Shown here piece after piece: positions 51,382-60,517 of a stretch of 64,000 bases of DNA (positions within the stretch are counted from its first letter, which is position 1; the number at the start of each line of letters is the position of its first letter). This DNA comes from an uncultured Lachnospiraceae bacterium (GTDB lineage: Bacteria > Bacillota > Clostridia > Lachnospirales > Lachnospiraceae), in assembly GCA_902765725.1 (NCBI GenBank), contig CACXAT010000001.1, forward strand, positions 1-64,000, written 5' to 3'. A program made the translations under genes and the position numbers. The notes beneath the pieces are model-generated. The model was given only the letters and a program-made list of their open reading frames with translations. It did not search any database and had not been told where the DNA came from.

Positions 51382-52356
51382 TCAGATCGAGAGTGCCTTC
51401 GCTACACGGAGCATGTAATCCGGAAGATGCTTCTGCATCTTCAGTGCCTCCGCGATGTCAAAGTCCACCCAGTCTCCGTTGCGGTATCCGACGACACGGT
51501 TGCTCTTGCCCTCCGCAAGAAGATCGACCGCCATCGCTCCCATCATGGAGGCGTACACTCTGTCCTTGCAGGTCGGGCTTCCGCCGCGCTGCATGTGTCC
51601 GAGTATGGTCGCCCTCGTCTCGACTCCCGTGGCTGCCTCGATGCGGCGCGCCATGGAGGCGGAGTGGCCGATTCCCTCGGCATTGATGATGATGTGATGC
51701 TTCTTGCCGCGTCTTCTGCACTCAATGATGTTATTGATCAGCGTCTGCTCATCGTAGTCATAGGTCTCTGGAAGCAGGATATCTTCTGCGCCGTTGGCGA
51801 TTCCGCACCATAGAGCGATATAGCCCGCGCGCCGTCCCATAACCTCGATGATCGAGCAGCGCTCATGGGAGGTGGAGGTATCACGGACCTTGTCGATTGC
51901 TTCCATGGCTGTGTTGACCGCCGTGTCAAAGCCGATCGTGTATTCCGTGCACGCGATATCCAGGTCAATCGTCCCGGGGACTCCTATGGTATTGATCCCC
52001 AGCTCCGCCAGCTTTCCGGCTCCGGCAAAGGATCCGTCGCCGCCTATGACGACCAGGCCCTCGATCCCATTTTCACGGCAGACCTCAGCGCCTCTTCGCT
52101 GTCCCTCAGGCGTCCTGAACTCCATGCTCCGGGCCGTGTACAGAAATGTGCCGCCCTGCGCAACGGTATCTGACACCGAGCGGGCGTCAAGGTCTGTAAA
52201 CTCTTCATTCAGCAGGCCCTTATACCCCTGGTAGATTCCCTTGACTTTAATGCCCTGGCTGATGGCGCGACGCACAACTGCCCTGATGGCAGCATTCATT
52301 CCCGGCGCGTCTCCGCCGCTGGTAAGCACTCCGATGGTACTAATCTTTGACGCCAT
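51382..52356 (-). CDS. pfkA: ATP-dependent 6-phosphofructokinase
   Basis: A 324-residue PfkA. The N-terminal GVLTSGGDAPGMNAAIR, the ATP motif VIGGDGSFAGAGKL (GGDG rather than the GGDD of pyrophosphate types) and the catalytic TIDLDIACTEYTIGFDTA with its Asp are seen, then GYIALWCGIANGAE. It phosphorylates fructose 6-phosphate, the committing step of glycolysis. ATG 52356 follows AAAGGAG, excluding 29 upstream codons. It follows citrate synthase by 40 bases. Confidence 0.95.
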   Translation of the reverse strand: MASKISTIGVLTSGGDAPGMNAAIRAVVRRAISQGIKVKGIYQGYKGLLNEEFTDLDARSVSDTVAQGGTFLYTARSMEFRTPEGQRRGAEVCRENGIEGLVVIGGDGSFAGAGKLAELGINTIGVPGTIDLDIACTEYTIGFDTAVNTAMEAIDKVRDTSTSHERCSIIEVMGRRAGYIALWCGIANGAEDILLPETYDYDEQTLINNIIECRRRGKKHHIIINAEGIGHSASMARRIEAATGVETRATILGHMQRGGSPTCKDRVYASMMGAMAVDLLAEGKSNRVVGYRNGDWVDFDIAEALKMQKHLPDYMLRVAKALSI

Positions 52357-52396
52357 AGTATTCTCCTTTGCGTGATGCTGAACCTGGTGACAGGTC

Positions 52397-53764
52397 TCAG
52401 TCTCTCTCCTCAAGCCTCCGGTAAGCCTTGTGATGGCCGACATACTTATATGCCGGACGGATCAGCTTGCCTTCGTTGATCAGTTCCTCCATCCTGTGCG
52501 CGCTCCATCCGGCGACCCTTGCGATGGCAAAGATCGGTGTGTACAGCTGCACCGGGATACCCAGCATGGAATATACAAATCCGGAATAGAAGTCTACGTT
52601 GCAGCAGATCGGCTTGGAGAGCTGTTTGCGCTCCGAGAGCAGCTTCGAAGAGATCTTCTCCACGGATTCATACAGTCCGAACTCTTCCTCCAGGCCCTTT
52701 GCCTGAGACAGCTTTCTGGCTGCTTCCTTCAGGATGACCGCACGCGGGTCGCTCAGGGTATAGATCGCGTGACCCATTCCGTAGATCAGGCCGGAGCAGT
52801 CAAATGCCTCCTTGCGCATGATCTTCTCCAGATAGTCCTGGATCGCCGCCTCATCCTGCCAGTTGCTGATATGTGCCTTGATGTCGGAGAACATGTTCTC
52901 GACCTTCAGGTTGGCGCCGCCGTGCTTGGGTCCCTTCAGGGACGCCAGGGACGCCGCGATCGCCGAATAGGTATCCGTTCCGGTAGACGAGACAACGTGG
53001 TTCGTAAAGGTAGAGTTATTACCGCCGCCATGCTCCGCATGGATCACCAGACACTCATCCAGGACCCTTGCCTCCAGATCCGTATATGCCCCGTCATCGC
53101 GCAGCATCCGCAGGATGTTCTCCGCGGTCGACAGATCCTCACTCGGGTAGCGGATGATCAGGGAGCGCTCGTTATTGTAGTGCTGATAGGCATGATAGTT
53201 GTAAACAGCGATCAGGGGCATGACTCCGATCAGAAGGAGACTCTGCCTGAGCACGTTCGTGATGGAGATGTCATCCGGTGCCTTGTCATAGGAATACAGG
53301 GTCAGGACCGAACGCTGCATGCCGTTCATGATATTCGCGCTCGGCGCCTTCAGGATAACGTCCCGGACAAACTTGGACGGCAGTTCCCTGTACTGCGACA
53401 GCAGGTGAATGAACTCGCGCAGTTCATTTTTATTCGGAAGCTTACCGAACAGCAGGAGATACGTTGCCTCCTCGAAGTTGAACTTCCTGTTCTTGTTGCC
53501 TTCGATCAGCTCACTGACCTTGTATCCCTGAAAATAAAGCTCGCCCTCGATCGGAACGGACTTGCCGTCGATCTCTCTTCGTCCGTTGACATCCGAGATC
53601 TCCGTAAGTCCTGTAAGGACGCCGCGTCCGTTGGACTCACGCAGTCCCCGCTTGACGTCAAACTTCTGATACAGGCCAAGATCCATCTTGTTTGCGTTGA
53701 ATGCCGCATCTGTCATCTGCTCCAGACGCTCATCCCGCATCTGTTTTTCAAGTTCATTCAGCAT
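52397..53764 (-). CDS. citrate synthase (citrate/2-methylcitrate family)
   Basis: A 455-residue citrate synthase. Catalytic segments are visible: CLVIHAEHGGGNNSTFTNHV (first His), LKGPKHGGANLK and GLIYGMGHAIYTLSDPRA (second His). It condenses acetyl-CoA with oxaloacetate or propionyl-CoA. ATG 53764 follows GGAGG. The 455-residue length with an N-terminal extension is like the clostridial form. It is followed by pfkA on the same strand, so both may be co-transcribed. Confidence 0.9.
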   Translation of the reverse strand: MLNELEKQMRDERLEQMTDAAFNANKMDLGLYQKFDVKRGLRESNGRGVLTGLTEISDVNGRREIDGKSVPIEGELYFQGYKVSELIEGNKNRKFNFEEATYLLLFGKLPNKNELREFIHLLSQYRELPSKFVRDVILKAPSANIMNGMQRSVLTLYSYDKAPDDISITNVLRQSLLLIGVMPLIAVYNYHAYQHYNNERSLIIRYPSEDLSTAENILRMLRDDGAYTDLEARVLDECLVIHAEHGGGNNSTFTNHVVSSTGTDTYSAIAASLASLKGPKHGGANLKVENMFSDIKAHISNWQDEAAIQDYLEKIMRKEAFDCSGLIYGMGHAIYTLSDPRAVILKEAARKLSQAKGLEEEFGLYESVEKISSKLLSERKQLSKPICCNVDFYSGFVYSMLGIPVQLYTPIFAIARVAGWSAHRMEELINEGKLIRPAYKYVGHHKAYRRLEERD

Positions 53765-53883
53765 GAAGCTGCCTCCGTTCAAAACAAAATTCCCAGTATG
53801 GGACTAGATTATAACAGGTCGGGCGGCATGTCAATCAAAACGATTCATCAATGCAGTGTGTTAAAGAGCCCGTGCAATACTTC

Positions 53884-53919
53884 GGGGGAGAGTATGACGA
53901 TTCGCCGACACTCTCCCCC
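53884..53919. terminator. hairpin between ybaK and citrate synthase
   Basis: GGGGGAGAGT (53884-53893) pairs with ACTCTCCCCC (53910-53919). It lies just past the ybaK stop on the minus strand. It lacks a clear T run, so its role as a terminator is only likely. Confidence 0.5.
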
Positions 53920-53962
53920 TGGTATGAACCGGCCAGGCTGCTGCGCCGGGATCTTCCGGATC

Positions 53963-54445
53963 TTACTCCAGAAGGTCCGCATACTCCGCTTTCGATACAG
54001 ACAGCAAGTCCTCCGGTCTGAGTTCAATCTGTGCACCGACCCTGCCGCCGCTCACATAGACTATCGCAAGGTCACGGGCAGATTGATCAATTCTGGTTAC
54101 ATATTGTTTTTTCATGCCGATCGGCGTACACCCGCCGCGGATATATCCTGTAACTGCGTTGATCTCCCTGACATGGATCAGGTCGACCGACTTCTCCCCC
54201 ACGGACTGGGCTGCTTTCTTGCGGTCCAGCTCTCCGTCAATGGGGATCACAAATACATAGAACGCACCGCTCCTTCCTCTTGTGACAAGAGTCTTGTACA
54301 TCGTGCGGTGATCCTGTCCCAGCATGTCCGCTATGTGCTGGGCGTCTATAAACTCGTCACATTCATATGTGTGCACCTTATAGTCCACCTTCGCACGGTC
54401 AAGCATCCGCATGGCATTGGTCTTGATCTCTTTTGACTTAGCCAT
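53963..54445 (-). CDS. ybaK: Cys-tRNA(Pro)/Cys-tRNA(Cys) deacylase, YbaK/EbsC type
   Basis: A 160-residue editing-domain protein. The N-terminal part (NAMRMLDRAKVDYKVHTYEC), the DHRTMYKTLVTRG segment and the C-terminal GGRVGAQIELRPEDLL match the YbaK family, which removes mischarged Cys from tRNA-Pro. The stop codon of the arsR-like gene overlaps its ATG at 54445, so the two are coupled. Confidence 0.9.
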   Translation of the reverse strand: MAKSKEIKTNAMRMLDRAKVDYKVHTYECDEFIDAQHIADMLGQDHRTMYKTLVTRGRSGAFYVFVIPIDGELDRKKAAQSVGEKSVDLIHVREINAVTGYIRGGCTPIGMKKQYVTRIDQSARDLAIVYVSGGRVGAQIELRPEDLLSVSKAEYADLLE

Positions 54446-54912
54446 TATTTCTTATTCTTTTTTCCCTTCTTGCTCTTTTTTGATTTTTTCTTCTCGTCCT
54501 TGCGCTCGCTCTGTTCCCCCGATGACACAGGCGCCTCGGAGGGCTCAGACGAACCGGCAGTCAGCGCAGGCGCAGCCAAGACCGCGGCGGTATTCCGGGT
54601 AAGCTCGGCGCGCACCTTCGTTCCATCGGTAAACTGATCAAGGTAGCTGACCGTTTCCTTCAGTACTTCCGTATTCAGAGAATAATAGGTCCATTTCCCA
54701 TGCCTTAACGCGATCACAACCCCCGCGTCCACCAGGCTCTTCATATGATGGGAGAGCGTAGACTGGACAACATCAAGCGCTTTGAGGATCTCCCCGGCGC
54801 TCAGTTCTTTTTCATGCAGCAGCAATAGTATCTGCAGCCGATGCGGATCACCGATCGCCCTGAAGATCTGGTCAAATGTTACACCGCCTGCCTTGCTCGC
54901 CCTGTTCTTCAT
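54445..54912 (-). CDS. ArsR-family transcriptional regulator with lysine-rich tail
   Basis: A 155-residue winged-helix regulator (about 8-90; RAIGDPHRLQILLLLHEKEL and LDVVQSTLSHHMKSLVDAGV). No Cys metal site is visible in the recognition helix. The C-terminal 40 residues are disordered and lysine-rich. ATG 54912 follows AGGGGAG. It overlaps ybaK, an uncommon pairing, and may control both genes. Confidence 0.85.
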   Translation of the reverse strand: MKNRASKAGGVTFDQIFRAIGDPHRLQILLLLHEKELSAGEILKALDVVQSTLSHHMKSLVDAGVVIALRHGKWTYYSLNTEVLKETVSYLDQFTDGTKVRAELTRNTAAVLAAPALTAGSSEPSEAPVSSGEQSERKDEKKKSKKSKKGKKNKK

Positions 54913-55053
54913 ATCTATGCTCCCCTTATATACTGTCACGCCCCGCCGGGGCAGTTATCTTCATAATATCGACGTTCTCCGATCTGTCGATTTGTCTGCC
55001 GGGCGCCCTTTTTCAGACACCTGACACTCTTTGGCCGATGTTTCAGCCAGTTC

Positions 55054-57228
55054 TTACCATACTCCGCCGGAGGTTCCCGCTGCACCGGCTGATGCGGTCG
55101 TTGACGCAGCCGCCGCGGCAGCAGCCTGTGCTTTCTTCTGCGCTGTCCAGTAAACGATGGAGCCTGCCCCATCGTCTTCCACTGTCCCGTAGGTCTCCTC
55201 GATCTGCGTCTTCAGCGATGTACTGTCAAAAGGCCCCTCTGCCATACTCATCGCTGTCTCGCTCTCGTCCTTATAGACCACGACCGGAACGCCGATCTCA
55301 ATAGACTCATAGATCAGCTTCACAGCCTGAAGCGGTGTGTTGATGCAGCCGTGGCTCCCGGCGCCAAGGTATACATTGCCGCCGAACCAGTATCTGCTCT
55401 GCATGTCATGGATTCCGATTCCCCCGTTAAAGGGCATCCAGTAATCGACCGGAGATCTGTAGCCCTCGCCGGACAGAAGCGCATTGCGCATGTGATCCTT
55501 CAGGGACCATACGCCGCCTGAAGGCGTCTCGTTGCCGGCATAGGGGTTGCCTGTGACCACCGGCGTTTTTACCACCAGACGGCCATCCTTGTAGAACCAC
55601 ATCGTCTGTGTCGTCAGGCTGATCTCCACATAGGTATCGCTCAGATCATTGGCGATGGGGTTATATGCTTCATGATTCCAGACCGGTTCAAGAGTGGTCT
55701 GCTTCTGTGCATGTACCGCGTCAAGAATATTCTGGTACATGCTCTCCTGATCCAGTTGCCAGCCATAGTCGCCGCGGCCTTCCTCAAGCTCCACCTTCGT
55801 ACCCAGGCTGGTATAGAAGGTCCTTGCGCTCTGGTACGTGTCATATTTCTCAGCAAGCCTTGAAACGTAGGCGCGCACCTTCTCCTCGTTCACGTAATAG
55901 GATCCGTCTCTCTTTGACAGGAATGTGCGGATCACCTCAGAGTTGATCACTTCCTCGGTATCACCAAAGAGCATGGTGATCTTTGCGCCGAGCACCTTGT
56001 TGAGCGCCTGCGCCTCTGTCATCAGGAGGATGTCGCTGCCGAATACGGTCGGTGACTCATACAGTCCCATCTGATCCAGATTCATCCGCGTGCTTCCGGA
56101 TTCAAGAGCCTGTGTGACCGCCTCCAGAGTCTCTTCGTATTTGAGCTTTGTCCCGTAGACCTCGGGTGAGACAACCGCGCCGTCATCCGTCAGCGTGAGC
56201 TTCGCGTTCTGGGGCACGATAATGTTCTCCTCCTGGAAGCAGGGAAGCGCCTTCAGAACCTCCGGAACGCTCTCTGCGTCAAATGACGTCTCCAGGTTCT
56301 GCTCCTGCCCCGACAGTGCGCGTGCGATCATCATGACCGGCCACGCCCAGCTCTTCTGTGTCTCCATCGTATGCGCGATCGAACCGTCGTCCACATACTC
56401 AAGAGCAATGTCCTGGGCAGTGATCACATTCTGCGCATTGACAAGGGCGCCGGCATCGGCGTCCGCGTCACTATGGCCCGACGGATCTCTTCCGTCCAGG
56501 GTGAGAGTGTAGGAATCCACCTTCGACTTTACGGCCGCCTTGACATCATACACGGACAGACCGGCCGCCCTGATCCCGAAAAACTCGGTCCCCGGGTAGA
56601 ATCGGTTGCGGTAATGCCACGCGGTAAATCCGTACGCGGCGGCAGAGAAAGCCAGGACCGCGGCGAGCACCGGGACCCTGTATCTGCGCAGCCATCCGCC
56701 TGCGGATGCGTTATTGGACTGTTTGACTGTAACGGTGAGGAGCGGATTGCGATACTCCGCAGCAAGATAAGACCTGACAGGCTTGGCAGCACTCTGCCCG
56801 GAAGCTGTGGACTGAGCGTTTCCGAACTCTGTATTCACAGACGCCGTATTTACAGGTGCTGTATTCACAGACACGTTTGCTGAAGGCATCTGTGCCCGGG
56901 GCTTTGTATCCTGGACAGATTCCTTCTGCGGTGTGGAAGAGCCGGTATTCTCTTTAACATGGAACAAGCGTCCGTCGCTGCCTACTTCCAGTCTGTCCAT
57001 ATGACTGTTGATAAGACCGCGCCCGACGCTCTTTTTTGATGTTGAATTATGATTACCCTTAGCCGCACCGCCAGCTGCCCGCGTCCTGTTTTCAGCTTCT
57101 TTTCTCGCCTTTCTGGCAGAGCTGCTGTCAACATAGAGAAGAGAATTCCTCTCTCCTCCCATACGGGAATAACGGCTCGACGACGACAGACCTTCCCTCG
57201 GGTCTTCCGCCAAGCTGCCCCTGTTCAT
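55054..57228 (-). CDS. membrane-anchored L,D-transpeptidase with long cytoplasmic N-terminus
   Basis: A 724-residue protein. About 180 residues of charged, Ser/Asn-rich cytoplasmic tail (with a VNTAPVNTASVNTEFGN repeat) precede a membrane helix near 185-205. A PG_binding_4-type region follows, and the C-terminal YkuD domain (about 530-680) has the catalytic GAGSHGCINTPLQAVK motif. It would make 3-3 cross-links in peptidoglycan outside the membrane. ATG 57228 follows AAGGGG. A shorter paralogue is next upstream on the same strand (57417-58844). Confidence 0.9.
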   Translation of the reverse strand: MNRGSLAEDPREGLSSSSRYSRMGGERNSLLYVDSSSARKARKEAENRTRAAGGAAKGNHNSTSKKSVGRGLINSHMDRLEVGSDGRLFHVKENTGSSTPQKESVQDTKPRAQMPSANVSVNTAPVNTASVNTEFGNAQSTASGQSAAKPVRSYLAAEYRNPLLTVTVKQSNNASAGGWLRRYRVPVLAAVLAFSAAAYGFTAWHYRNRFYPGTEFFGIRAAGLSVYDVKAAVKSKVDSYTLTLDGRDPSGHSDADADAGALVNAQNVITAQDIALEYVDDGSIAHTMETQKSWAWPVMMIARALSGQEQNLETSFDAESVPEVLKALPCFQEENIIVPQNAKLTLTDDGAVVSPEVYGTKLKYEETLEAVTQALESGSTRMNLDQMGLYESPTVFGSDILLMTEAQALNKVLGAKITMLFGDTEEVINSEVIRTFLSKRDGSYYVNEEKVRAYVSRLAEKYDTYQSARTFYTSLGTKVELEEGRGDYGWQLDQESMYQNILDAVHAQKQTTLEPVWNHEAYNPIANDLSDTYVEISLTTQTMWFYKDGRLVVKTPVVTGNPYAGNETPSGGVWSLKDHMRNALLSGEGYRSPVDYWMPFNGGIGIHDMQSRYWFGGNVYLGAGSHGCINTPLQAVKLIYESIEIGVPVVVYKDESETAMSMAEGPFDSTSLKTQIEETYGTVEDDGAGSIVYWTAQKKAQAAAAAAASTTASAGAAGTSGGVW

Positions 57229-57416
57229 TTACTGCCCCTTAATAATATGCGCTCTGATCCGGCCGCCCTTACAGTCAGATCAGCTCCCCGTCAGCGTGAT
57301 ACATATTTATTATATCGAAACAGGGCGGAAATTCAATGCACTCCATCTAAGTTTTTCAAAAAACTTATGCACCAGTTTTACACAGGTTTTCCCCGGTTTT
57401 TCACATCTTTTCAAGC

Positions 57417-58844
57417 TTACTTGTACAGTACCACCGGCGTCCCGGTCGGTGCCTGATTGAAGATCGTTTCGGCGAGATATGCCGGCATGTTGACACAGCC
57501 GTGAGAGCCGTTTGTCTGATAGATCTGGCCGCCGAAGGACTGCCTCCAGGACGCGTCATGCAGACCCTGTCCGTCATAGAACGGCATCCAGTAGGTAACC
57601 GGCGTCCCGTTGGTCTCATTGGACGGAATCAGTGTTGCCGGGCTCTCCTTGTACGCGATCGGATAGATACCTGTCTGTGTCTCCGTCTTCTTCGCGACGC
57701 ACCCCGTCACCACATCACCCTCGATGACCAGCGCGTGTTCTTTGTAGAACCATGCATGCTGCATCGAGATCGACACCTCGACATATGTCCTCATGTCGTC
57801 CCTTCCGGATCTGTCGATGCCGGTATAGGTATAGACCGGTTCTCTCTCCGTCTCTGTATTGGCGCGGATATCGGCAAGAAGCTGCTGGTATTCGCCCTCC
57901 TCATCCACGAGATAGCCGTAGTTGTTCTCATTTTCTCCGAATTCAATGGTGGTCCCGAGACTGGTATTGAAGCTCCGGTTGTAGTAGATCGTGTTATACT
58001 TCTGCCCGATCGACATGACATATTCCCGGATCAGCTGCTCGCTCAGATAGCCTTCCCCGTTCTCGAACATGACCCAGTTGGAGATGGTGCTCCAGTCGAT
58101 CGTTTCCTTCTCGTCGCCGTACACATAGGTGATGACAGCCTTGTCATAGGCGTTGTAGGTGTTCACCTTGAGATTCAGGTCCGCGTCCGTTGACAGGACA
58201 TCCGGCGCTATGTACATCTCCGCCGGGATCTGGACCGTGATGTCTGCTGACGGCTTTGATCCCCCGATCGCCTCATCGACGGCCGTCTGCACCAGATGGC
58301 GGACATCCTCGTCATTGAGCTGCGTTCCCTGTACTTCAGGAATGATGGAGTAGGTCTTGGTCTTCTCGTCGTAGGTCATCTCGGCATTCTTATTCAGAAC
58401 GCGCTCATCCGCCAGCGCGGATACCGTGACGGCCGAAGCCAGAGTCTGCGCGTTTTTGAGGAAGGGAACGTCGATCTGGAACGCATTGCCGTTCATCATG
58501 GAATCGATGAGCACCGGTATGGAGCTCTTCTGCTTGGCGAGGGCATCCTCTGCCGCAGCCTTCAGGGCGGCTTCATCGATGGTATAGCCCAGATCCTCCA
58601 GGGTCCATACAGCCTCTTCCTTGTCGCCCTCCTTCACCCGTACAGCCGCCGCCGTGAAGGCTTCCTTGAGAAGCGGAACCACTTCCTCCGGAGTCTTCTC
58701 CGATACATCGAATCCGTCAATGGTCGACTTCTGAAAATAAGTCGTGCGGTTCCATTCTTTGCCGAGATATACGCAGACGATCACGATGATCGCCAGTATC
58801 ATTACAGACAGGATGCCAAAGCACCACTTCATTACTTTACCCAA
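57417..58844 (-). CDS. membrane-anchored L,D-transpeptidase
   Basis: A 475-residue protein. N-terminal membrane anchor (about 7-29), a PG_binding_4-like region with repeated EV.PLL..A segments, and a C-terminal YkuD domain (about 345-475) with the catalytic TNGSHGCVNMPAYLAE motif. It is a paralogue of the next protein at 55054-57228, but lacks the long cytoplasmic tail. A TTG start at 58844 is chosen because GGAG stands eight bases upstream; the ATG at 58832 is 14 bases away. Confidence 0.9.
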   Translation of the reverse strand: MGKVMKWCFGILSVMILAIIVIVCVYLGKEWNRTTYFQKSTIDGFDVSEKTPEEVVPLLKEAFTAAAVRVKEGDKEEAVWTLEDLGYTIDEAALKAAAEDALAKQKSSIPVLIDSMMNGNAFQIDVPFLKNAQTLASAVTVSALADERVLNKNAEMTYDEKTKTYSIIPEVQGTQLNDEDVRHLVQTAVDEAIGGSKPSADITVQIPAEMYIAPDVLSTDADLNLKVNTYNAYDKAVITYVYGDEKETIDWSTISNWVMFENGEGYLSEQLIREYVMSIGQKYNTIYYNRSFNTSLGTTIEFGENENNYGYLVDEEGEYQQLLADIRANTETEREPVYTYTGIDRSGRDDMRTYVEVSISMQHAWFYKEHALVIEGDVVTGCVAKKTETQTGIYPIAYKESPATLIPSNETNGTPVTYWMPFYDGQGLHDASWRQSFGGQIYQTNGSHGCVNMPAYLAETIFNQAPTGTPVVLYK

Positions 58845-58994
58845 ATCTCCGTCTCCTGTATTCTATACATTATTCTGTATTGCGCCGGCCGTTCTTCACA
58901 GCATGCCGCCAGCAGGTACACTATATCATCATTCATCCTGTGCGTCACCGTTGAATGAATGGAAATCTTTGTTAAGACTTTCTGAGGAAAATGA

Positions 58995-59024
58995 AAGCCG
59001 GGGCATCCCCGGCTTCCAATACTA
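58995..59024 (-). terminator. intrinsic terminator after the zinc-ribbon membrane gene
   Basis: AAGCCGGGG (58995-59003) pairs with CCCCGGCTT (59007-59015) around three bases, and on the minus strand is followed by TTTCATTTTCC. It lies about 70 bases past the stop at 59084. Confidence 0.75.
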
Positions 59025-59083
59025 TCAATTCGATCTGTACGTCATTCCGTCTTCTGCCGCCGTCCGCGGCTTCGCTGCCCGGA

Positions 59084-60457
59084 TCAGCCGCGCTTTACAA
59101 GGATCTTGTAAAGCAGCACCCAGAGTCCCGAGAACAGGAAATATGCCGCTGCCGCGCCTCGTGCTGCCAGTCCGACATAGTCATTTGAAGCCATCGGGAT
59201 CATCAGAAGCACACAGGCTGCCACACACAGCAGGGACAGGAATACAAGGAATCCCGGCATTCTTCCCGGGTCGGCTCCGGTCTTTGAATTGACCTTGACG
59301 ACCTTCAGGCAGAACATCCACTGGATGTAATACATCACGACAAGCACGGACAGGATGATCATGACGATCAGCACGATGATCCCCTGCACCAGGGATGAGT
59401 CAACGGCTGAGGATGAACCCTGCGCGCTTACGACAACGAAATACACCGCGATTACAAGTCCGATCGCCAGAACCAGGCAGGCAATGATGAACTTCAGGAC
59501 CATCATGACCCTGGCCAGTGTATAACCGCCCATCGCGAACTGTCTGCGCTTGGTATCCGTTCTGAAGAACATCAGCCACAGTCCCAGGCAGAACAGAACA
59601 TTCGGTACCAGGACTACGACAACGATTCCAAGTTCAACCGTCTGTCCGAGCTGGGCCACGATTCCCTGGACATTGACGATCATCGATACCAGCTGGGACG
59701 CAAGCTCGGAGATCATCTGCGTGATAAAGCTTCTTCCCGTGCCGCCGAAGATATTCGCCAGCATCGTGTCCGCTTCTTTGATATTGCGCAGCGCATTGCC
59801 GCAGTAGATGTTGTATACGTTCAGTACCAGCATCGCGGTAAATGAAAGCGACATGAGGAAGAACGATACGGACTTGACTCTCTTGCGGGCACGCACCATA
59901 AATGCCTTGCTTCCGCCCGAGCTTTCTCTTCTTCCGTAATCTCTCGCCTGCGGGGCCTGATTCTGGCCCTGGCGGTATCCGTAGCCCGCGCTTCCGTACT
60001 GTTCGCGTACCGGTCTGCCCTCTGCTCCGGAATCCCTCTTTGCCTCATACTGCCTGCGGGCTCCGTAGGTCTGGCCTCTGCCCACATCCTGACGCCAGTC
60101 TTCTCCATAACCCGGTGTGCCGTCCATCTGGGAGGCATTGCGCTCCTCTTCCGTGAACTGGCCGCCCGGTGTCGTTTCCGCAAACTGCTCATTGACAGGG
60201 GTCTGACCCGCAAACGCAGGCTCCTGGGTCACCATGGCCTCATCAGCTGCGGAGGTATCCTCCTGTGCTCCTGCATCGCTCAGAGCGCCGGCGTTCTCTG
60301 CTTCCTCCGAAGCAGGTCCGTCTGCCGCCTCATCCAGCGAAACCTCTTCAACCACACTGTCAACAGTCGGGATCGAAACCCCTAATTTATTACCACAGAC
60401 TGAACATGTTGCTGCCGCATCCTCATTCTCATGTCCGCAATACATACATCTCTTCAT
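59084..60457 (-). CDS. zinc-ribbon membrane protein
   Basis: A 457-residue protein. The N-terminus is a four-Cys zinc ribbon (MKRCMYCGHENEDAAATCSVCGNK). A long acidic, then Gly/Gln/Arg-rich disordered region (about 40-185) precedes about six membrane segments (from about 205 to 455). No enzyme motif is visible. ATG 60457 follows GGGAG. It is 60 bases downstream of xpaC and probably belongs to the same envelope-stress locus. Confidence 0.65.
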   Translation of the reverse strand: MKRCMYCGHENEDAAATCSVCGNKLGVSIPTVDSVVEEVSLDEAADGPASEEAENAGALSDAGAQEDTSAADEAMVTQEPAFAGQTPVNEQFAETTPGGQFTEEERNASQMDGTPGYGEDWRQDVGRGQTYGARRQYEAKRDSGAEGRPVREQYGSAGYGYRQGQNQAPQARDYGRRESSGGSKAFMVRARKRVKSVSFFLMSLSFTAMLVLNVYNIYCGNALRNIKEADTMLANIFGGTGRSFITQMISELASQLVSMIVNVQGIVAQLGQTVELGIVVVVLVPNVLFCLGLWLMFFRTDTKRRQFAMGGYTLARVMMVLKFIIACLVLAIGLVIAVYFVVVSAQGSSSAVDSSLVQGIIVLIVMIILSVLVVMYYIQWMFCLKVVKVNSKTGADPGRMPGFLVFLSLLCVAACVLLMIPMASNDYVGLAARGAAAAYFLFSGLWVLLYKILVKRG

Positions 60458-60517
60458 AAGCAATCTCCCGGGATTAATACATACTACGCGCTATTATACT
60501 GCGAAACCACGTTTCAA

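Noticed and set aside
52430-54436. Long plus-strand frame across citrate synthase and ybaK
   Set aside because: It is antisense to well-supported genes, has no recognisable domain, and reflects the base composition of the coding strand.
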